64,000 nucleotides of DNA from Thiomicrorhabdus sp. (GTDB taxonomy: Bacteria; Pseudomonadota; Gammaproteobacteria; Thiomicrospirales; Thiomicrospiraceae): contig NZ_OY759719.1 in assembly GCF_963662555.1 (NCBI RefSeq), positions 888,985 to 952,984 of the forward strand, read 5' to 3'. Under the pieces are notes generated by a model. That model saw nothing but the letters and a program-made list of their open reading frames with translations. It did no database searches and had not been told where the DNA came from. This document shows positions 44,594 through 54,029 of the stretch, one piece after another. Every line of letters starts with the position of its first letter. Position 1 is the stretch's first letter. The translations under genes and the position numbers were made by a program.

Positions 44594-45880
44594 TTAAGCT
44601 TGACTGCTACGGTAAACAGGGCGGCCTTGAAAGAAAGTTTCTACAACTTGTCCTACAAATTCCCAACCTGCAAACGGTGTATTTTTACCTTCACTAACCA
44701 TCGTTTTGGTGTCTAAGGTCCAAATTGCTTCTGGATCAACAATACAAATGTCTGCTGAACTACCTGGTAGTAAAGATCCAGTTTGGCAGCTAATGATTTG
44801 AGCAGGGGCTTGAGTCACGCAACGTATTGCGGTCATAAGATCGAGCTGTTTATTTTCTACCAATTTCAAAATAAGCGCTAGAAGAGTCTCAAAGCCACTA
44901 ATACCTGGAGCACTTTCACCAAAAGGCAGTAATTTTGCATCTCTTCCTAAAGGTGTATGGTCGCTTACTATGGCATCAATCACACCAGAGTTAACCCCAG
45001 CAATTAAAGCTTTTTGATCTTGTAAACTTCTTAGCGGTGGAGAGACATTGAATAGGCTGTTAAAACCAAGTAGATCCATTTCTGAGAGCAATAGTTGGTG
45101 AATTGCAACATCACAGGTAACTGGTAAGCCACGTTTTTTAGCTTCGGCAATAAGTTCAACTGAGCGAGCACAAGAAATTTGTGAGAAGTGGGCTTTTACG
45201 CCTGACTCTTCAACTAAAATTAAGTCTCTGGCTAGAGCCGCTGTTTCTGCTGCGGGGGTGATTTCAGGCAGACCTAAACGAGAACTTACCGGGCCGCTAT
45301 GAGCAATCCCTTTGTTTTTTAGCAGAGTATCTTCGCAACGTAACATAATGGGTAAACCAATGGTGACGTTATATTCAAGTGCATTTTTTAAGGTTAATGC
45401 ATTTTGAATAGGTTGGTTTGCTTGGCTTAATGCAATACAGCCAGCTTGCTTTAATGAATATGAATTACTTAATCGTTCGCCCTCTAACCCTTGGGTAAGA
45501 GCACCGATTGGCATAACAAATGCAGTGGCGGCTTGTCTAGCACGGCGTTGAATTAGCTCGGTAACCGCTTGAGAATCATTAACGGGTGCGGTGTCTGGAG
45601 GGCAACAAATGCTAGTGATGCCGCCAGCAACGGCGGCCTTAGTTTCTGATTCAATACTACCTGCATAATAACTTCCCGGTTCACCAAGGCGTGCTTGCAA
45701 ATCTACCAGGCCTGGTAAAATCCATTTGCCCGTTGCATCAATTTCTTGATCTGCAGTAAATCCATCAGGTAGTTCGTCACCAATTGCCACAACTCGACCA
45801 CGAGAAAGATAAAGATTGGTTATCTTGTCAATATTTTGGCCTGGATCAATGATACGCCCGTTGGTAATAATGTGTCTCAC
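44594..45880 (-). CDS. Dihydroorotase homologue lacking zinc ligands (PyrC'/PyrX type)
   Basis: A 428-residue amidohydrolase-fold protein. The normal D-x-H-x-H-x-R motif at the end of the first strand reads [11 protein letters not shown], so both zinc His are lost. Other ligands are also changed (FSQISCARS instead of H-x-S-T, VSDHTPL retained). It therefore should not close the ring. In Pseudomonas an inactive dihydroorotase in this operon forms a complex with PyrB, and the overlap with pyrB by four bases fits that. An active pyrC must be elsewhere. A perfect dispersed palindrome encodes LPGLV. Confidence 0.88.
   Translation of the reverse strand: MRHIITNGRIIDPGQNIDKITNLYLSRGRVVAIGDELPDGFTADQEIDATGKWILPGLVDLQARLGEPGSYYAGSIESETKAAVAGGITSICCPPDTAPVNDSQAVTELIQRRARQAATAFVMPIGALTQGLEGERLSNSYSLKQAGCIALSQANQPIQNALTLKNALEYNVTIGLPIMLRCEDTLLKNKGIAHSGPVSSRLGLPEITPAAETAALARDLILVEESGVKAHFSQISCARSVELIAEAKKRGLPVTCDVAIHQLLLSEMDLLGFNSLFNVSPPLRSLQDQKALIAGVNSGVIDAIVSDHTPLGRDAKLLPFGESAPGISGFETLLALILKLVENKQLDLMTAIRCVTQAPAQIISCQTGSLLPGSSADICIVDPEAIWTLDTKTMVSEGKNTPFAGWEFVGQVVETFFQGRPVYRSSQA
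45705..45716. repeat. Dispersed palindrome inside pyrC'
   Basis: Perfect ACCAGGCCTGGT, read as Leu-Pro-Gly-Leu-Val on the minus strand. The family already has LPGLVD there. Confidence 0.9.
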
Positions 45881-46977
45881 AGCGTATCCTCCGTGTTGTT
45901 AGCTTTTGAGGTTGAACCATCTAAGTCTATTGAACCATCCAAGTCTATTGGGCTATCTAAATCTAATGAGGCTTGTTGTTCTTGCTCTAATTTATATTGT
46001 GCAAGCTGAGCGGCATTGCTCATTAAAATTGACATGACTGCCATACGAACGGCAATACCATAGGTTACCTGTTCTAAGATCACGGATTGTGGACCATCGG
46101 CTACCGCAGAGTCGATTTCTACGCCTCGGTTAATGGGGCCAGGATGCATAACAATGGCATCAGGCTTAGCGAGGGCTAAGCGTTTTTCAGTAAGGCCATA
46201 GAGTTTAAAAAACTCCTTTTCACTTGGAATTAAGGCACTGGTCATGCGCTCGTTTTGCAGGCGAACCATAATCACTACATCCACATCTTTTAAACCTTCT
46301 TCCATATCGTGATAGACATGCACGCCCATCGCTTCTGGCGATTCTGGCATTAGAGTTTTAGGACCAATCACGCGGATTTCGCGAGCTTCTAAAATACTCA
46401 ATGCTTGAATCTGTGAACGGACTACGCGTGAGTGTAAAACATCACCAATAATGGCTACGGTTAAATCGTAAATATCGCCTTTATGTTTGCGAATGGTGTA
46501 CATATCCAACATGGCTTGGGTTGGGTGCGCATGTTGGCCATCGCCAGCATTCATCACGTGTACATGTGGAGCAACATGTTGCGAGAAAAAGTGTGCGGCA
46601 CCACTTTCTGAGTGACGAATAACAAACATGTCGGCCTGCATGGCTTGTAGGTTCCAAAGCGTATCTAATAGTGACTCGCCTTTTTTGGTGGCGGAAGTTT
46701 GAATATCTAAGCTTTCTACATCTGCTGATAATCGTCTCTCGGCAATTTCAAAGGTAGTACGAGTACGAGTGCTTGGCTCAAAAAACAAGTTCATAATGCT
46801 TTTACCACGCAACAAAGGCACTTTTTTAATCTCATTGGTAATCGGATTAATGAAGGATTCTGCAGTATCCAAAATCTCGGTAAGGTGGTGAGCCTTTAAT
46901 CCTTCAAGAGTTAAAAAGTGTTTGAGTTTGCCCAGTTCATTTAGCTGAATATTGGGGCCAGCTAATTTCGCACTCAT
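45877..46977 (-). CDS. pyrB: Aspartate carbamoyltransferase
   Basis: The committed step of pyrimidine synthesis, 366 residues. [15 protein letters not shown] (carbamoyl-phosphate), [24 protein letters not shown] and MVRLQNER, then [11 protein letters not shown], are intact. The C-terminal tail repeats a six-residue unit ([18 protein letters not shown]) from an 18-bp tandem repeat and is unlike other PyrB. It overlaps both pyrR and pyrC' by four bases. Confidence 0.95.
   Translation of the reverse strand: MSAKLAGPNIQLNELGKLKHFLTLEGLKAHHLTEILDTAESFINPITNEIKKVPLLRGKSIMNLFFEPSTRTRTTFEIAERRLSADVESLDIQTSATKKGESLLDTLWNLQAMQADMFVIRHSESGAAHFFSQHVAPHVHVMNAGDGQHAHPTQAMLDMYTIRKHKGDIYDLTVAIIGDVLHSRVVRSQIQALSILEAREIRVIGPKTLMPESPEAMGVHVYHDMEEGLKDVDVVIMVRLQNERMTSALIPSEKEFFKLYGLTEKRLALAKPDAIVMHPGPINRGVEIDSAVADGPQSVILEQVTYGIAVRMAVMSILMSNAAQLAQYKLEQEQQASLDLDSPIDLDGSIDLDGSTSKANNTEDTL
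45914..45967. repeat. 18-bp tandem repeat at the pyrB 3' end
   Basis: Three in-frame units (gaaccatctaagtctatt, gaaccatccaagtctatt, gggctatctaaatctaat) give the acidic tail of PyrB. Confidence 0.8.
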
Positions 46978-47486
46978 GCCGTTTCCTCATCGTTTTGTAA
47001 AATGGTAACTACTAGCGGGTCTGGCCCAGTTAATTTAATGGTCTGACTGCACTCCAAACTGGTACCGATAATATCAGCCTGAAAGGGCAATTCGCGGCAA
47101 CCTTTACGGTCTAGTAAGGTCACTAAAGTGACACTTGCAGGGCGACCAAAATCAAAAATTTCATTAAGAGCGGCACGAGTGGTGCGGCCAGTATAAAGAA
47201 CATCGTCCACTAAAATAATATGCTGGTCTTCAATGTCCCATGGAATACTAGATGGTTTGACAGTAGGGTTAAGGCCCATTTTTGAGAAGTCATCTCGGTA
47301 AAATGAGATATCAATGACACCTAATTCATCTTCTAAATTTAGTTGTTTATGAAGTTTTTGGGCAACCCATTCACCACCTGTACGAATACCAATCATTTTG
47401 GGTGATTTGTTAAATATGGCTTTTTGTTGAATTTCTTCACAGATTTGGGTAATCAGTTTTGGAACATCAATATCGAGTTCGGTCAT
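46974..47486 (-). CDS. pyrR: PyrR bifunctional regulator / uracil phosphoribosyltransferase
   Basis: A 170-residue phosphoribosyltransferase fold. The PRPP loop [15 protein letters not shown] is intact. It is known as an RNA-binding attenuator in Gram-positives, but as an enzyme or regulator with unclear mechanism in gammaproteobacteria. No PyrR RNA hairpin is seen. It lies between ruvX and pyrB. Confidence 0.92.
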   Translation of the reverse strand: MTELDIDVPKLITQICEEIQQKAIFNKSPKMIGIRTGGEWVAQKLHKQLNLEDELGVIDISFYRDDFSKMGLNPTVKPSSIPWDIEDQHIILVDDVLYTGRTTRAALNEIFDFGRPASVTLVTLLDRKGCRELPFQADIIGTSLECSQTIKLTGPDPLVVTILQNDEETA

Positions 47487-47564
47487 GATAAAGTCTCATT
47501 TTACGCAAAGTATTGCTGTTTTTGGCTGCTTGCAGTATCTACAAACCTACTCAATTTATAAGCA

Positions 47565-47987
47565 TTATAGGGCTTGCAACCAGTTTTCTAATAAAATTTG
47601 TGCGGCATGGTCATCAATGTGTTTTTGCTTTAAACCGCGGTGTTCTGCTTCAATCGAGCTTAACTGTTCTTCAATATAAAATACTGGCCGTTGATAGCGA
47701 CCATGTAGCCTTTGACCAAATTTGCGAGCAGGTTGAGTCAATGCTTGTTCAGAACCATCTAATCGCATTGGTAGGCCTACCACGATGGCCACAGGCTGCC
47801 ACTGTTCAAACAGGGATGTGATGTGTTGCCAATCAGGTTTGCCATCTTTACTATTTACAATGGCTTCTGGGCTGGCCGTTTGGGTAATGGTTTGCCCAAT
47901 AGCAACACCTATACGCTTTAGACCAAAATCAAACCCAATAATAACGCCTTCGGGCTTGCTATTGTTTCGTTTATTTTTGCTAGGCAT
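47565..47987 (-). CDS. ruvX: Holliday junction resolvase / rRNA processing nuclease RuvX (YqgF)
   Basis: A 140-residue RNase H-fold nuclease. GFDFGLKRIGVAIG carries the first acidic residue, VVGLPMRLDGSEQ, and DDHAAQILLE carries the last acidic pair. It overlaps yqgE by eight bases. It is in the conserved yqgE-ruvX-pyrR-pyrB-pyrC' order. Confidence 0.92.
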   Translation of the reverse strand: MPSKNKRNNSKPEGVIIGFDFGLKRIGVAIGQTITQTASPEAIVNSKDGKPDWQHITSLFEQWQPVAIVVGLPMRLDGSEQALTQPARKFGQRLHGRYQRPVFYIEEQLSSIEAEHRGLKQKHIDDHAAQILLENWLQAL

Positions 47988-48549
47988 GACCTGCCTCGGA
48001 GCTTAAAAATTCTGGTGAAATGCCTAAGGTGCCAAGGGCCACTTCCCAACGTTTATCAATAGGGGTTTCAAATAATAAACTATGGTTAAACGGAATGGTG
48101 AGCCAGCTGTTTTCTTGAATTTCTTGAGCAAGTTGTCCTGGTTCCCAACCTGAAAAACCTAAACAAGTAATAAAGTTTTTAGGGGCCAGGTCTTCACTGA
48201 GTGCATCTAAAAAATCTTCGGAAACGGTCATGCTGAGATTGTCCGGTAAATCCATAGAGCTTTTCCATTGGCCTTGAGAATCATGCAAAATAAAGCCACG
48301 CTCTAAGTCAACCGGGCCACCTATTAGGACTTGATCTTCTAAGTAGTCAGAGCCTTCATGAATAGGTAAATCGAAATGTTCTAAAAGCTCTCTGATATTG
48401 AGGTTTTTATGAGGTAGGTTAATCACCAGACCCATAGTGCCGTGCTGGTTGTCTTCTACGATATAAATAACGGTTTTTTCAAACCAGCTATTTTCAAGAG
48501 CAGGCATGGCGATAAGAAAGTGATGTTCTAATGATTGCATTTGATTCAT
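47980..48549 (-). CDS. yqgE: YqgE/AlgH family protein (DUF179)
   Basis: A 189-residue conserved protein of unknown biochemical role. LIAMPALENSWFEKTVIYIVEDNQHGTMGLVINLP at the start and GWEPGQLAQEI with NSWLTIP in the second half define the family. I chose the ATG at 48549, which starts where relatives start, though no ribosome site precedes it. A TATAAT box lies just six bases upstream, so the transcript may be leaderless. Confidence 0.88.
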   Translation of the reverse strand: MNQMQSLEHHFLIAMPALENSWFEKTVIYIVEDNQHGTMGLVINLPHKNLNIRELLEHFDLPIHEGSDYLEDQVLIGGPVDLERGFILHDSQGQWKSSMDLPDNLSMTVSEDFLDALSEDLAPKNFITCLGFSGWEPGQLAQEIQENSWLTIPFNHSLLFETPIDKRWEVALGTLGISPEFLSSEAGHA

Positions 48550-48555
48550 AGAGGA

Positions 48556-48561
48556 ATTATA
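48556..48561 (-). promoter_or_regulatory. -10 box six bases upstream of yqgE
   Basis: TATAAT on the minus strand ends six bases before the ATG. The start point would then be near the A of the ATG. The -35 is not clear. Confidence 0.45.
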
Positions 48562-48600
48562 GCAGAGACCTTTCTTTGAAATAGAGACGAAATTCATATG

Positions 48601-48630
48601 TAGGTAAAAAAATTGCTACTTTTTTACCTA
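48601..48630. terminator. 11-bp hairpin between apbE and yqgE
   Basis: TAGGTAAAAAA and TTTTTTACCTA pair around an 8-nt loop. It may end apbE transcription, but it is AT-rich. Confidence 0.5.
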
Positions 48631-48657
48631 CCTGTTTCTCTATCTATTTGGAAATGG

Positions 48658-48692
48658 TTTAGCTAGTTATTTAGCTAATGATTCACTAATGA
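48658..48692. repeat. 12-bp degenerate tandem repeat after the apbE stop
   Basis: tttagctagtta, tttagctaatga and ttcactaatga lie 37 bp downstream of the apbE stop (minus strand). Confidence 0.5.
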
Positions 48693-48728
48693 TCCAACAC
48701 GTTATTTACTCGGACAACAATCAAACGT

Positions 48729-49784
48729 TTATTGCAAAAGTTTAATGCGTTTAGCCATGCTAGGGGTTTGGTAAATTTTGCCGGATTGGTCAATGCAAAA
48801 TGCTTGGGTTACACCCATTGATTTGGCAATTTTTAGCCAATTATTAGGCCCTGCAATTAATAGTGCCGTGGCTGCTGAATCGGCAGTAATCGCATCGGGA
48901 TGAATTACGGTAACCGATGAGAAACTCTCAGCAGGATAGCCAGTGTTGGGATCTAAAATATGCGAGTAACGTTGGCCTTTCCAATCAAAATAACGCTGAT
49001 AGGTGCCAGAGGTAACAATGCTTTCACCACTATTTAATGCAATTTGAGCAATTGCTGTTTTTGGATTAGTTGGGCTTTCTATACCAATAGACCAGGCCTG
49101 GTGATTTTTATTGCCAATCACTTTCATATCTCCACCAATACTCACTAGGGCATTTTTTACCCCTGCTTTTTCTAAAGTATCTAATGCAATATCAATAGCT
49201 AAGCCTTTGGCATTGCCACCAAAATCGAGTCTTACGTCTTTATTTGAACTGGTTAATACATCACCTTTAAAAGAGATATCGGCAATGCTAGGTTTGCTTT
49301 TTAACCAGTCTTTAATTTTTTGTTCACTAGGGGGTGGGCCTTTCCATTCTTCTGAATGAAAGCCCCATAGACCAATAAGACTTCCAATTCCTGGGTCAAA
49401 TAACCCCTGACTCTCTTGGCTGAGCTGTTGAGATTTAACAATAAAATCTTTGACAGATTGGGCGACTTTAATGGGCTTTTGTTCTTTAATAGCTTGGTCA
49501 ATTTTGCTGACTATGCCGCCTTTTTCCCATGCATGCCACTCTTTATGCATGACTCTAAATTTATCTTCAACTTGGGTAATGGCTTTTTGTGCACTGGCAA
49601 TATCTTTGTCATACACAATAATTTCTACAAAGGTACCAAATACGACTAAAGAGCCTTTGGTGGCAGGTAACTCTTCAGACTGACAACCGCTTAATAGGGT
49701 AAAAGGAAGAATAAGAGCGATGATATATGAGTAAGGCTTTAAAGATGATAAAAACCGAGTTTTTAAAAGTGATAAGAAAGACAT
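48729..49784 (-). CDS. apbE: FAD:protein FMN transferase ApbE (lipoprotein)
   Basis: Attaches FMN to Thr or Ser of exported redox proteins such as Nqr or Rnf subunits. The 351 residues begin with a long signal peptide and lipobox LLSGC. Known motifs are DLGAIAKG-like DFGGNAKGLAID, NALVSIGGDMKVIG, and the metal-site region THIIDPNTG-like SHILDPNTGYPA followed by DAITADSAATAL. No Nqr or Rnf genes are in the window. A perfect dispersed palindrome encodes HQAWSI. Confidence 0.93.
   Translation of the reverse strand: MSFLSLLKTRFLSSLKPYSYIIALILPFTLLSGCQSEELPATKGSLVVFGTFVEIIVYDKDIASAQKAITQVEDKFRVMHKEWHAWEKGGIVSKIDQAIKEQKPIKVAQSVKDFIVKSQQLSQESQGLFDPGIGSLIGLWGFHSEEWKGPPPSEQKIKDWLKSKPSIADISFKGDVLTSSNKDVRLDFGGNAKGLAIDIALDTLEKAGVKNALVSIGGDMKVIGNKNHQAWSIGIESPTNPKTAIAQIALNSGESIVTSGTYQRYFDWKGQRYSHILDPNTGYPAESFSSVTVIHPDAITADSAATALLIAGPNNWLKIAKSMGVTQAFCIDQSGKIYQTPSMAKRIKLLQ
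49091..49102. repeat. Dispersed palindrome inside apbE
   Basis: Perfect ACCAGGCCTGGT without extended flanks, read as His-Gln-Ala-Trp on the minus strand. The Trp is conserved in the family. Confidence 0.9.
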
Positions 49785-50232
49785 GACTTTGTTTAATTAC
49801 CTTGTGGATAGCGTTTAAAGTTGTATTACAGACATTCACATACGTAGATTGTTGGCAAAAAATGATTAAATTTTGACAGATTGTAATAATGCGGTGTTTA
49901 ACCTTTAAAGCGGTTTTGCTAATAGCTGACTATTAGCTCTATTTTGGCCTTAATCGGTAAACAATTGCCTTATTTTTCTCAATCAATCAGTCGTGTAAAA
50001 GCCACTATTAGTATGTTTTAAGCTAATTTTTTGATGCATTACATCGAGAATATAAGTCTTTCATTATAAATGAGAGTTATCTTATAAAAGTAGTTTTACT
50101 TGTTTTATTTGAATTAGGTTGATGGCTTCTTTATTGGATAAAACTGGTATGGATTCTGCTTTTGATTTAAAAAATAAATATGATTGATTTTTATGGATCG
50201 AAAATCAATTTTGGTCATCTTAGGAATACGGT
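49785..50232. other. Intergenic region between apbE and the chemoreceptor gene
   Basis: About 450 bp of AT-rich sequence with no credible ORF. It contains a perfect hairpin GCTAATAG-ctga-CTATTAGC (49918-49937) of unknown role and a TTGACA at about 49874. AGGAAT precedes the downstream ATG. Confidence 0.5.
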
Positions 50233-52830
50233 ATGGATAGAGTTATTGTTGATAAAGAAATAGAAGTGCAAGAGGGGACAACGATAGTCTCAAAAACTGA
50301 CTTGCATGGCACGATTACCTATGTAAACGATGCATTTGTGCGAATTAGTGGCTTTACAAGAGAAGAATTAATTGGTCAACCACATAGCATAATGCGTCAT
50401 CCAGATGTACCAAAAGCAGTATTTAAAGATTTATGGCAAACAGTTCAATCAGACAAACCTTGGGTGCAACTGGTAAAAAATCGCTGTAAAGGTGGAGAAT
50501 ATTATTGGGTTGAAGCCAATGTATCGCCTATTCGTGAAAAGGGTGCTGTTGTTGGTTATCTATCGGTTCGTAGAAAAATTAATGATGTTCAAAAAGCCGC
50601 TGCGACAGCTCTCTATAAACAAGTCCATGATGGTAAAGTTTCGATTAAAGATGGTTTTGTACAAAGTCTATTTAGCCGTTTTTGTTTAGTTAATCGCGTT
50701 GATCCTATGATGATATTAGTGGGTATGATTGTGATGATGAGTATTGCTGGAATGCTTGATGCCATAGGAATTTTAAGCATGCCTTGGGCAATTCAGCTCG
50801 GAATCATGGTGGCACTTTTAGCCTATGCTTTATTTGTAAGTAGTCAACTAAAAAAACGTATTTCAAGCTTTTCTATTGTGCTTAAAGCAATGGCTGAGGG
50901 TGATTTTAGCTTGCAGACGAATACGGTAGGTAAAACTTGGGTATCTTCTTTAGCCAGTGAAATAAAAAAAATGCAGATACAAATGGGAGCAAGTTATGAA
51001 GCAAATCGTTCTCAGCTAAATTCTAGTTTACGTTTAACTACCGCATTAGATAACGCTTCTACTTTTGTCATGGTGGTCAATAGAGATAGCAAAATCATTT
51101 TTTATAACCAAGTGCTTAAAAATTTCTTTATTAAAAACAAGGCAACGTTTCAGGTAGAGTATGCAGGGTTTGATGCAAATCATTTGATTGATCGTTCTCT
51201 TCTTTTATTTAACGACGCCAAATCATTAGATAACCTATTTACCAATGATTTAATGGAAACGATTGATAAAGAATTCAATTTAGCAGGCCTGGTATTAAGA
51301 GTAGTTAAAAACCCTGTACTCAATGAGCATAATGAGTGTATTGGTGCGGTGCTTGAGTGGACCGACTTAACTCAACAGCGTAAGGTTGAAAAAACGTTAG
51401 ATAATGCCCTCAATATTGCTTCTAAAGGGCATATGGATATTACGATTGATACAGATGGTTTAGATGGTTTCTATCTTTATTCTGCTACTAATATTAATAA
51501 GCTTCTTTATAGCTTAAATAGTGCAATTGAAGATATGGTTAAAATCTTAGTTAACCTGGCAAATGGCGATTTGCGAGGACGTATTGATAAAACATTGGGT
51601 GGAACTTTAGATGCAATGAAAGGGGCGGCTAATGTCTCTTTAGATAATTTAAATAGCATAATGTTAAAGATTCAAGAAGTCTCTAATGCAACATTGCAGT
51701 CGGCAAAAGAGTCTTCTGATGCCTCATCTGATTTATCCGAGCGTACTCAAATAGCAGCCGCTACCTTACAAGAAATTAACGCCAGTATGAATGTTATTAA
51801 TGATATGCAGTCTGGCAATAGTGAATCATTAACTGGTGTGGCTAAGCTGGCGAATAATGCCATGGAACTTAATCAAAATGCACGTGTTGCCATGGATGAA
51901 TCGATTCATGCCATGCAAAGTATTTCAGATACCTCAGAAAAAATTGAAGCGATTATTGGGTTAATTGATGGAATTGCTTTCCAAACAAACTTATTAGCTT
52001 TAAATGCAGCAGTAGAAGCTGCAAGAGCAGGTGAGCATGGTCGAGGTTTTGCTGTGGTTGCTGGAGAGGTGAGAAGCCTTGCAGGTAAGTCGGCAGATGC
52101 GGCTAAAGATATTAAAGTATTAATTCAGGAGTCGGGTCATAAGGTGAGAGAGGGTTCTGAAAAAGTTGAAGCCACTCATGCGGTTTTTACTGAGGTAGAT
52201 GCCAGTGTTGCACAAATCAGTCATACACTTTCTCAGGTTGCGGTTTCCATTACTGAACAGCAACAAAATGTTACTCAAATTGCTCATGCGATTGAGACTT
52301 TAGATAATAACTTACAAAGTAACGCAGCTTTGGTTGAAGAGTCATCAGCAACGGCAGAGGGCTTAACTGACCAGGCAGATATTCTGAATCATGAGGTTGA
52401 AAAGTTTCAGTTAAATAGTCAGACTAAAAACCAAGTAGAAACCTTAAATCGCGAAGTTTATGGGGTAAATATTAACGATATTCGTCAAAAAATGCGTCTT
52501 TGGAGAATTACTGCACAATCGTATTTAAATGGGGTAAATGTACCTTTTGATGAAACAACTGGCGTTGATGCTTCTAAGTGTGCGGTTGGTGTTGCATTGC
52601 AACAGATAGTCCAGGCAGATTCATCAGTTCTGCAAATGAGTTTGTGGAAACAGATTGAGGATTTACATTATCGCCAACATAAAGCCGTTGAGGTAGTGTT
52701 AGATACTCGACGAGATGGCAACTTAAGCATGGATAAAATGGAATTGATTGATGAAATGGTGGTTGAGTTCGTGCATGTTACAGAGGAACTAGATAAAGCT
52801 TTAGGTGAATTGGAAAGGGCTATCGTTTAG
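50233..52830 (+). CDS. Methyl-accepting chemotaxis protein (PAS - TM - PAS - MCP - CZB)
   Basis: An 865-residue chemoreceptor. An Aer-like PAS domain is at about 10-120 ([21 protein letters not shown]), two hydrophobic segments at about 155-198, a HAMP-like stretch to about 260, a second PAS at about 270-385, and the MCP signalling hairpin with [31 protein letters not shown] intact. The C-terminus is a CZB zinc-binding domain (Cys in DASKCAVG, His pair in DLHYRQHK). It senses redox or zinc rather than a periplasmic ligand, since there is no periplasmic domain. Motility partners are outside the window. Confidence 0.9.
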   Translation: MDRVIVDKEIEVQEGTTIVSKTDLHGTITYVNDAFVRISGFTREELIGQPHSIMRHPDVPKAVFKDLWQTVQSDKPWVQLVKNRCKGGEYYWVEANVSPIREKGAVVGYLSVRRKINDVQKAAATALYKQVHDGKVSIKDGFVQSLFSRFCLVNRVDPMMILVGMIVMMSIAGMLDAIGILSMPWAIQLGIMVALLAYALFVSSQLKKRISSFSIVLKAMAEGDFSLQTNTVGKTWVSSLASEIKKMQIQMGASYEANRSQLNSSLRLTTALDNASTFVMVVNRDSKIIFYNQVLKNFFIKNKATFQVEYAGFDANHLIDRSLLLFNDAKSLDNLFTNDLMETIDKEFNLAGLVLRVVKNPVLNEHNECIGAVLEWTDLTQQRKVEKTLDNALNIASKGHMDITIDTDGLDGFYLYSATNINKLLYSLNSAIEDMVKILVNLANGDLRGRIDKTLGGTLDAMKGAANVSLDNLNSIMLKIQEVSNATLQSAKESSDASSDLSERTQIAAATLQEINASMNVINDMQSGNSESLTGVAKLANNAMELNQNARVAMDESIHAMQSISDTSEKIEAIIGLIDGIAFQTNLLALNAAVEAARAGEHGRGFAVVAGEVRSLAGKSADAAKDIKVLIQESGHKVREGSEKVEATHAVFTEVDASVAQISHTLSQVAVSITEQQQNVTQIAHAIETLDNNLQSNAALVEESSATAEGLTDQADILNHEVEKFQLNSQTKNQVETLNREVYGVNINDIRQKMRLWRITAQSYLNGVNVPFDETTGVDASKCAVGVALQQIVQADSSVLQMSLWKQIEDLHYRQHKAVEVVLDTRRDGNLSMDKMELIDEMVVEFVHVTEELDKALGELERAIV

Positions 52831-52860
52831 AGGGTAAAAATATACCTGCCTAAAAAGTAC

Positions 52861-52902
52861 AAAAAAAGGGGCGATTACTATAATGTAATCGCCCCTTTTT
52901 TG
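52861..52902. terminator. Bidirectional terminator
   Basis: An 18-bp perfect stem (AAAAAAAGGGGCGATTAC with its complement) around tataat serves the MCP gene (+) and gshB (-). Confidence 0.93.
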
Positions 52903-52937
52903 TTCATAGATGAGGCTAGAAGCTATTATTTTATCTC

Positions 52938-52973
52938 TTAATCAAAGTTTTAATCAAAGCCTTAATCTAATGC
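52938..52973. repeat. 12-bp tandem repeat after the gshB stop
   Basis: ttaatcaaagtt, ttaatcaaagcc and ttaatctaatgc end five bases before the gshB stop codon region. Confidence 0.65.
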
Positions 52974-52977
52974 ATGA

Positions 52978-53937
52978 TCAAGAGGTTAATTGAGCTTCTA
53001 AACAATCAAATAACACCCCAGCAATATTTAAATGAAATTGGCTATCCAACTCACGAATACAAGTCGGGCTAGTCACATTAATTTCTGTAATGTAATCACC
53101 AATGACATCCAAACCTACAAAATACAGTCCTTTAGCTTTGAGTGTTGGGGCAATTTGTTGGCATAACCAACGTTCACGTTCGGTGATTTCCATTCCAACT
53201 CCCGTTCCACCTGCAGCAATATTGCCACGGGTTTCACCTTGGGCAGGGATTCTTGCTAAGGTGTAATCAATTGGCTCACCATTAATCAGTAAGATACGTT
53301 TATCCCCCGCTTTAATTTCAGGCAGGTAAGTTTGAGCCATAATATGATGTTTGCCATGATCAGTCATGGTTTCAATAATGACGCTGATATTTGGATCGTC
53401 TTTTGTCACTCTAAAAATAGAGGCTCCGCCCATTGCATCTAGTGGTTTTAGAATGGTGTCTTGATGATCTTTTATAAAGGTTTTAAGCTTGCTTGCAGAA
53501 GCGGTAACTAGAGTTGGTGGAATGCATTCTGGAAACCAACTAGCAAATAGCTTTTCATTAGCATCGCGTAAACTTTGCGGTTTATTGACAACTAAAACGC
53601 CCTCAGCTTCAGCTTGTTCAAGAATATGTGTGCTGTAAAGATAATCATTGGTAAAAGGAGGATCTTGACGAATCAGAATAATATCTAAGGTATTAAGAGC
53701 AATATCATGCGAGGCTCCAAAACCATAGAATTGTTCTTCTTTAGGGCGATCCCAAACTTTTAGTTCGCTGGTAACTGCAAAGGCTTGACCGTTTTTTAAG
53801 TAGAGGTCTTCAGGTTGCATATAAACCAACTCATGACCGCGTCGTTGTGCTTCTAAAAGCATGGCAAACGAGCTATCTTTATGGGGTTTAATCCCTGAAA
53901 TAGGGTCCATTACAATACCAACACGGTAAGTCATCAA
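52978..53937 (-). CDS. gshB: Glutathione synthetase
   Basis: Joins gamma-glutamylcysteine and glycine with ATP, 319 residues. ATP-grasp motifs: IRQDPPF, KPLDAMGGASIFR, MAQTYLPEIKAGDKRILLINGEP, RGNIAAGGTG, and INVTSPTCIREL at the end. AAAGGAAA precedes the ATG. gshA is upstream on the same strand, so both glutathione steps are together. Confidence 0.96.
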   Translation of the reverse strand: MMTYRVGIVMDPISGIKPHKDSSFAMLLEAQRRGHELVYMQPEDLYLKNGQAFAVTSELKVWDRPKEEQFYGFGASHDIALNTLDIILIRQDPPFTNDYLYSTHILEQAEAEGVLVVNKPQSLRDANEKLFASWFPECIPPTLVTASASKLKTFIKDHQDTILKPLDAMGGASIFRVTKDDPNISVIIETMTDHGKHHIMAQTYLPEIKAGDKRILLINGEPIDYTLARIPAQGETRGNIAAGGTGVGMEITERERWLCQQIAPTLKAKGLYFVGLDVIGDYITEINVTSPTCIRELDSQFHLNIAGVLFDCLEAQLTS

Positions 53938-53975
53938 TGTTTCCTTTCTCTCTTAAATATTAAGATATTGCATTG

Positions 53976-54029
53976 TGTACATTAAGCTATGTATATTAAG
54001 TTTTGCTATTAAATGTTGATATTAAATTG
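53976..54029. repeat. 13-14-bp tandem repeat across the gshA stop
   Basis: Four units with a TTAA core (tgtacattaagcta, tgtatattaagttt, tgctattaaatgt, tgatattaaattg) fill the gshA-gshB gap and include the gshA stop codon. Confidence 0.6.
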
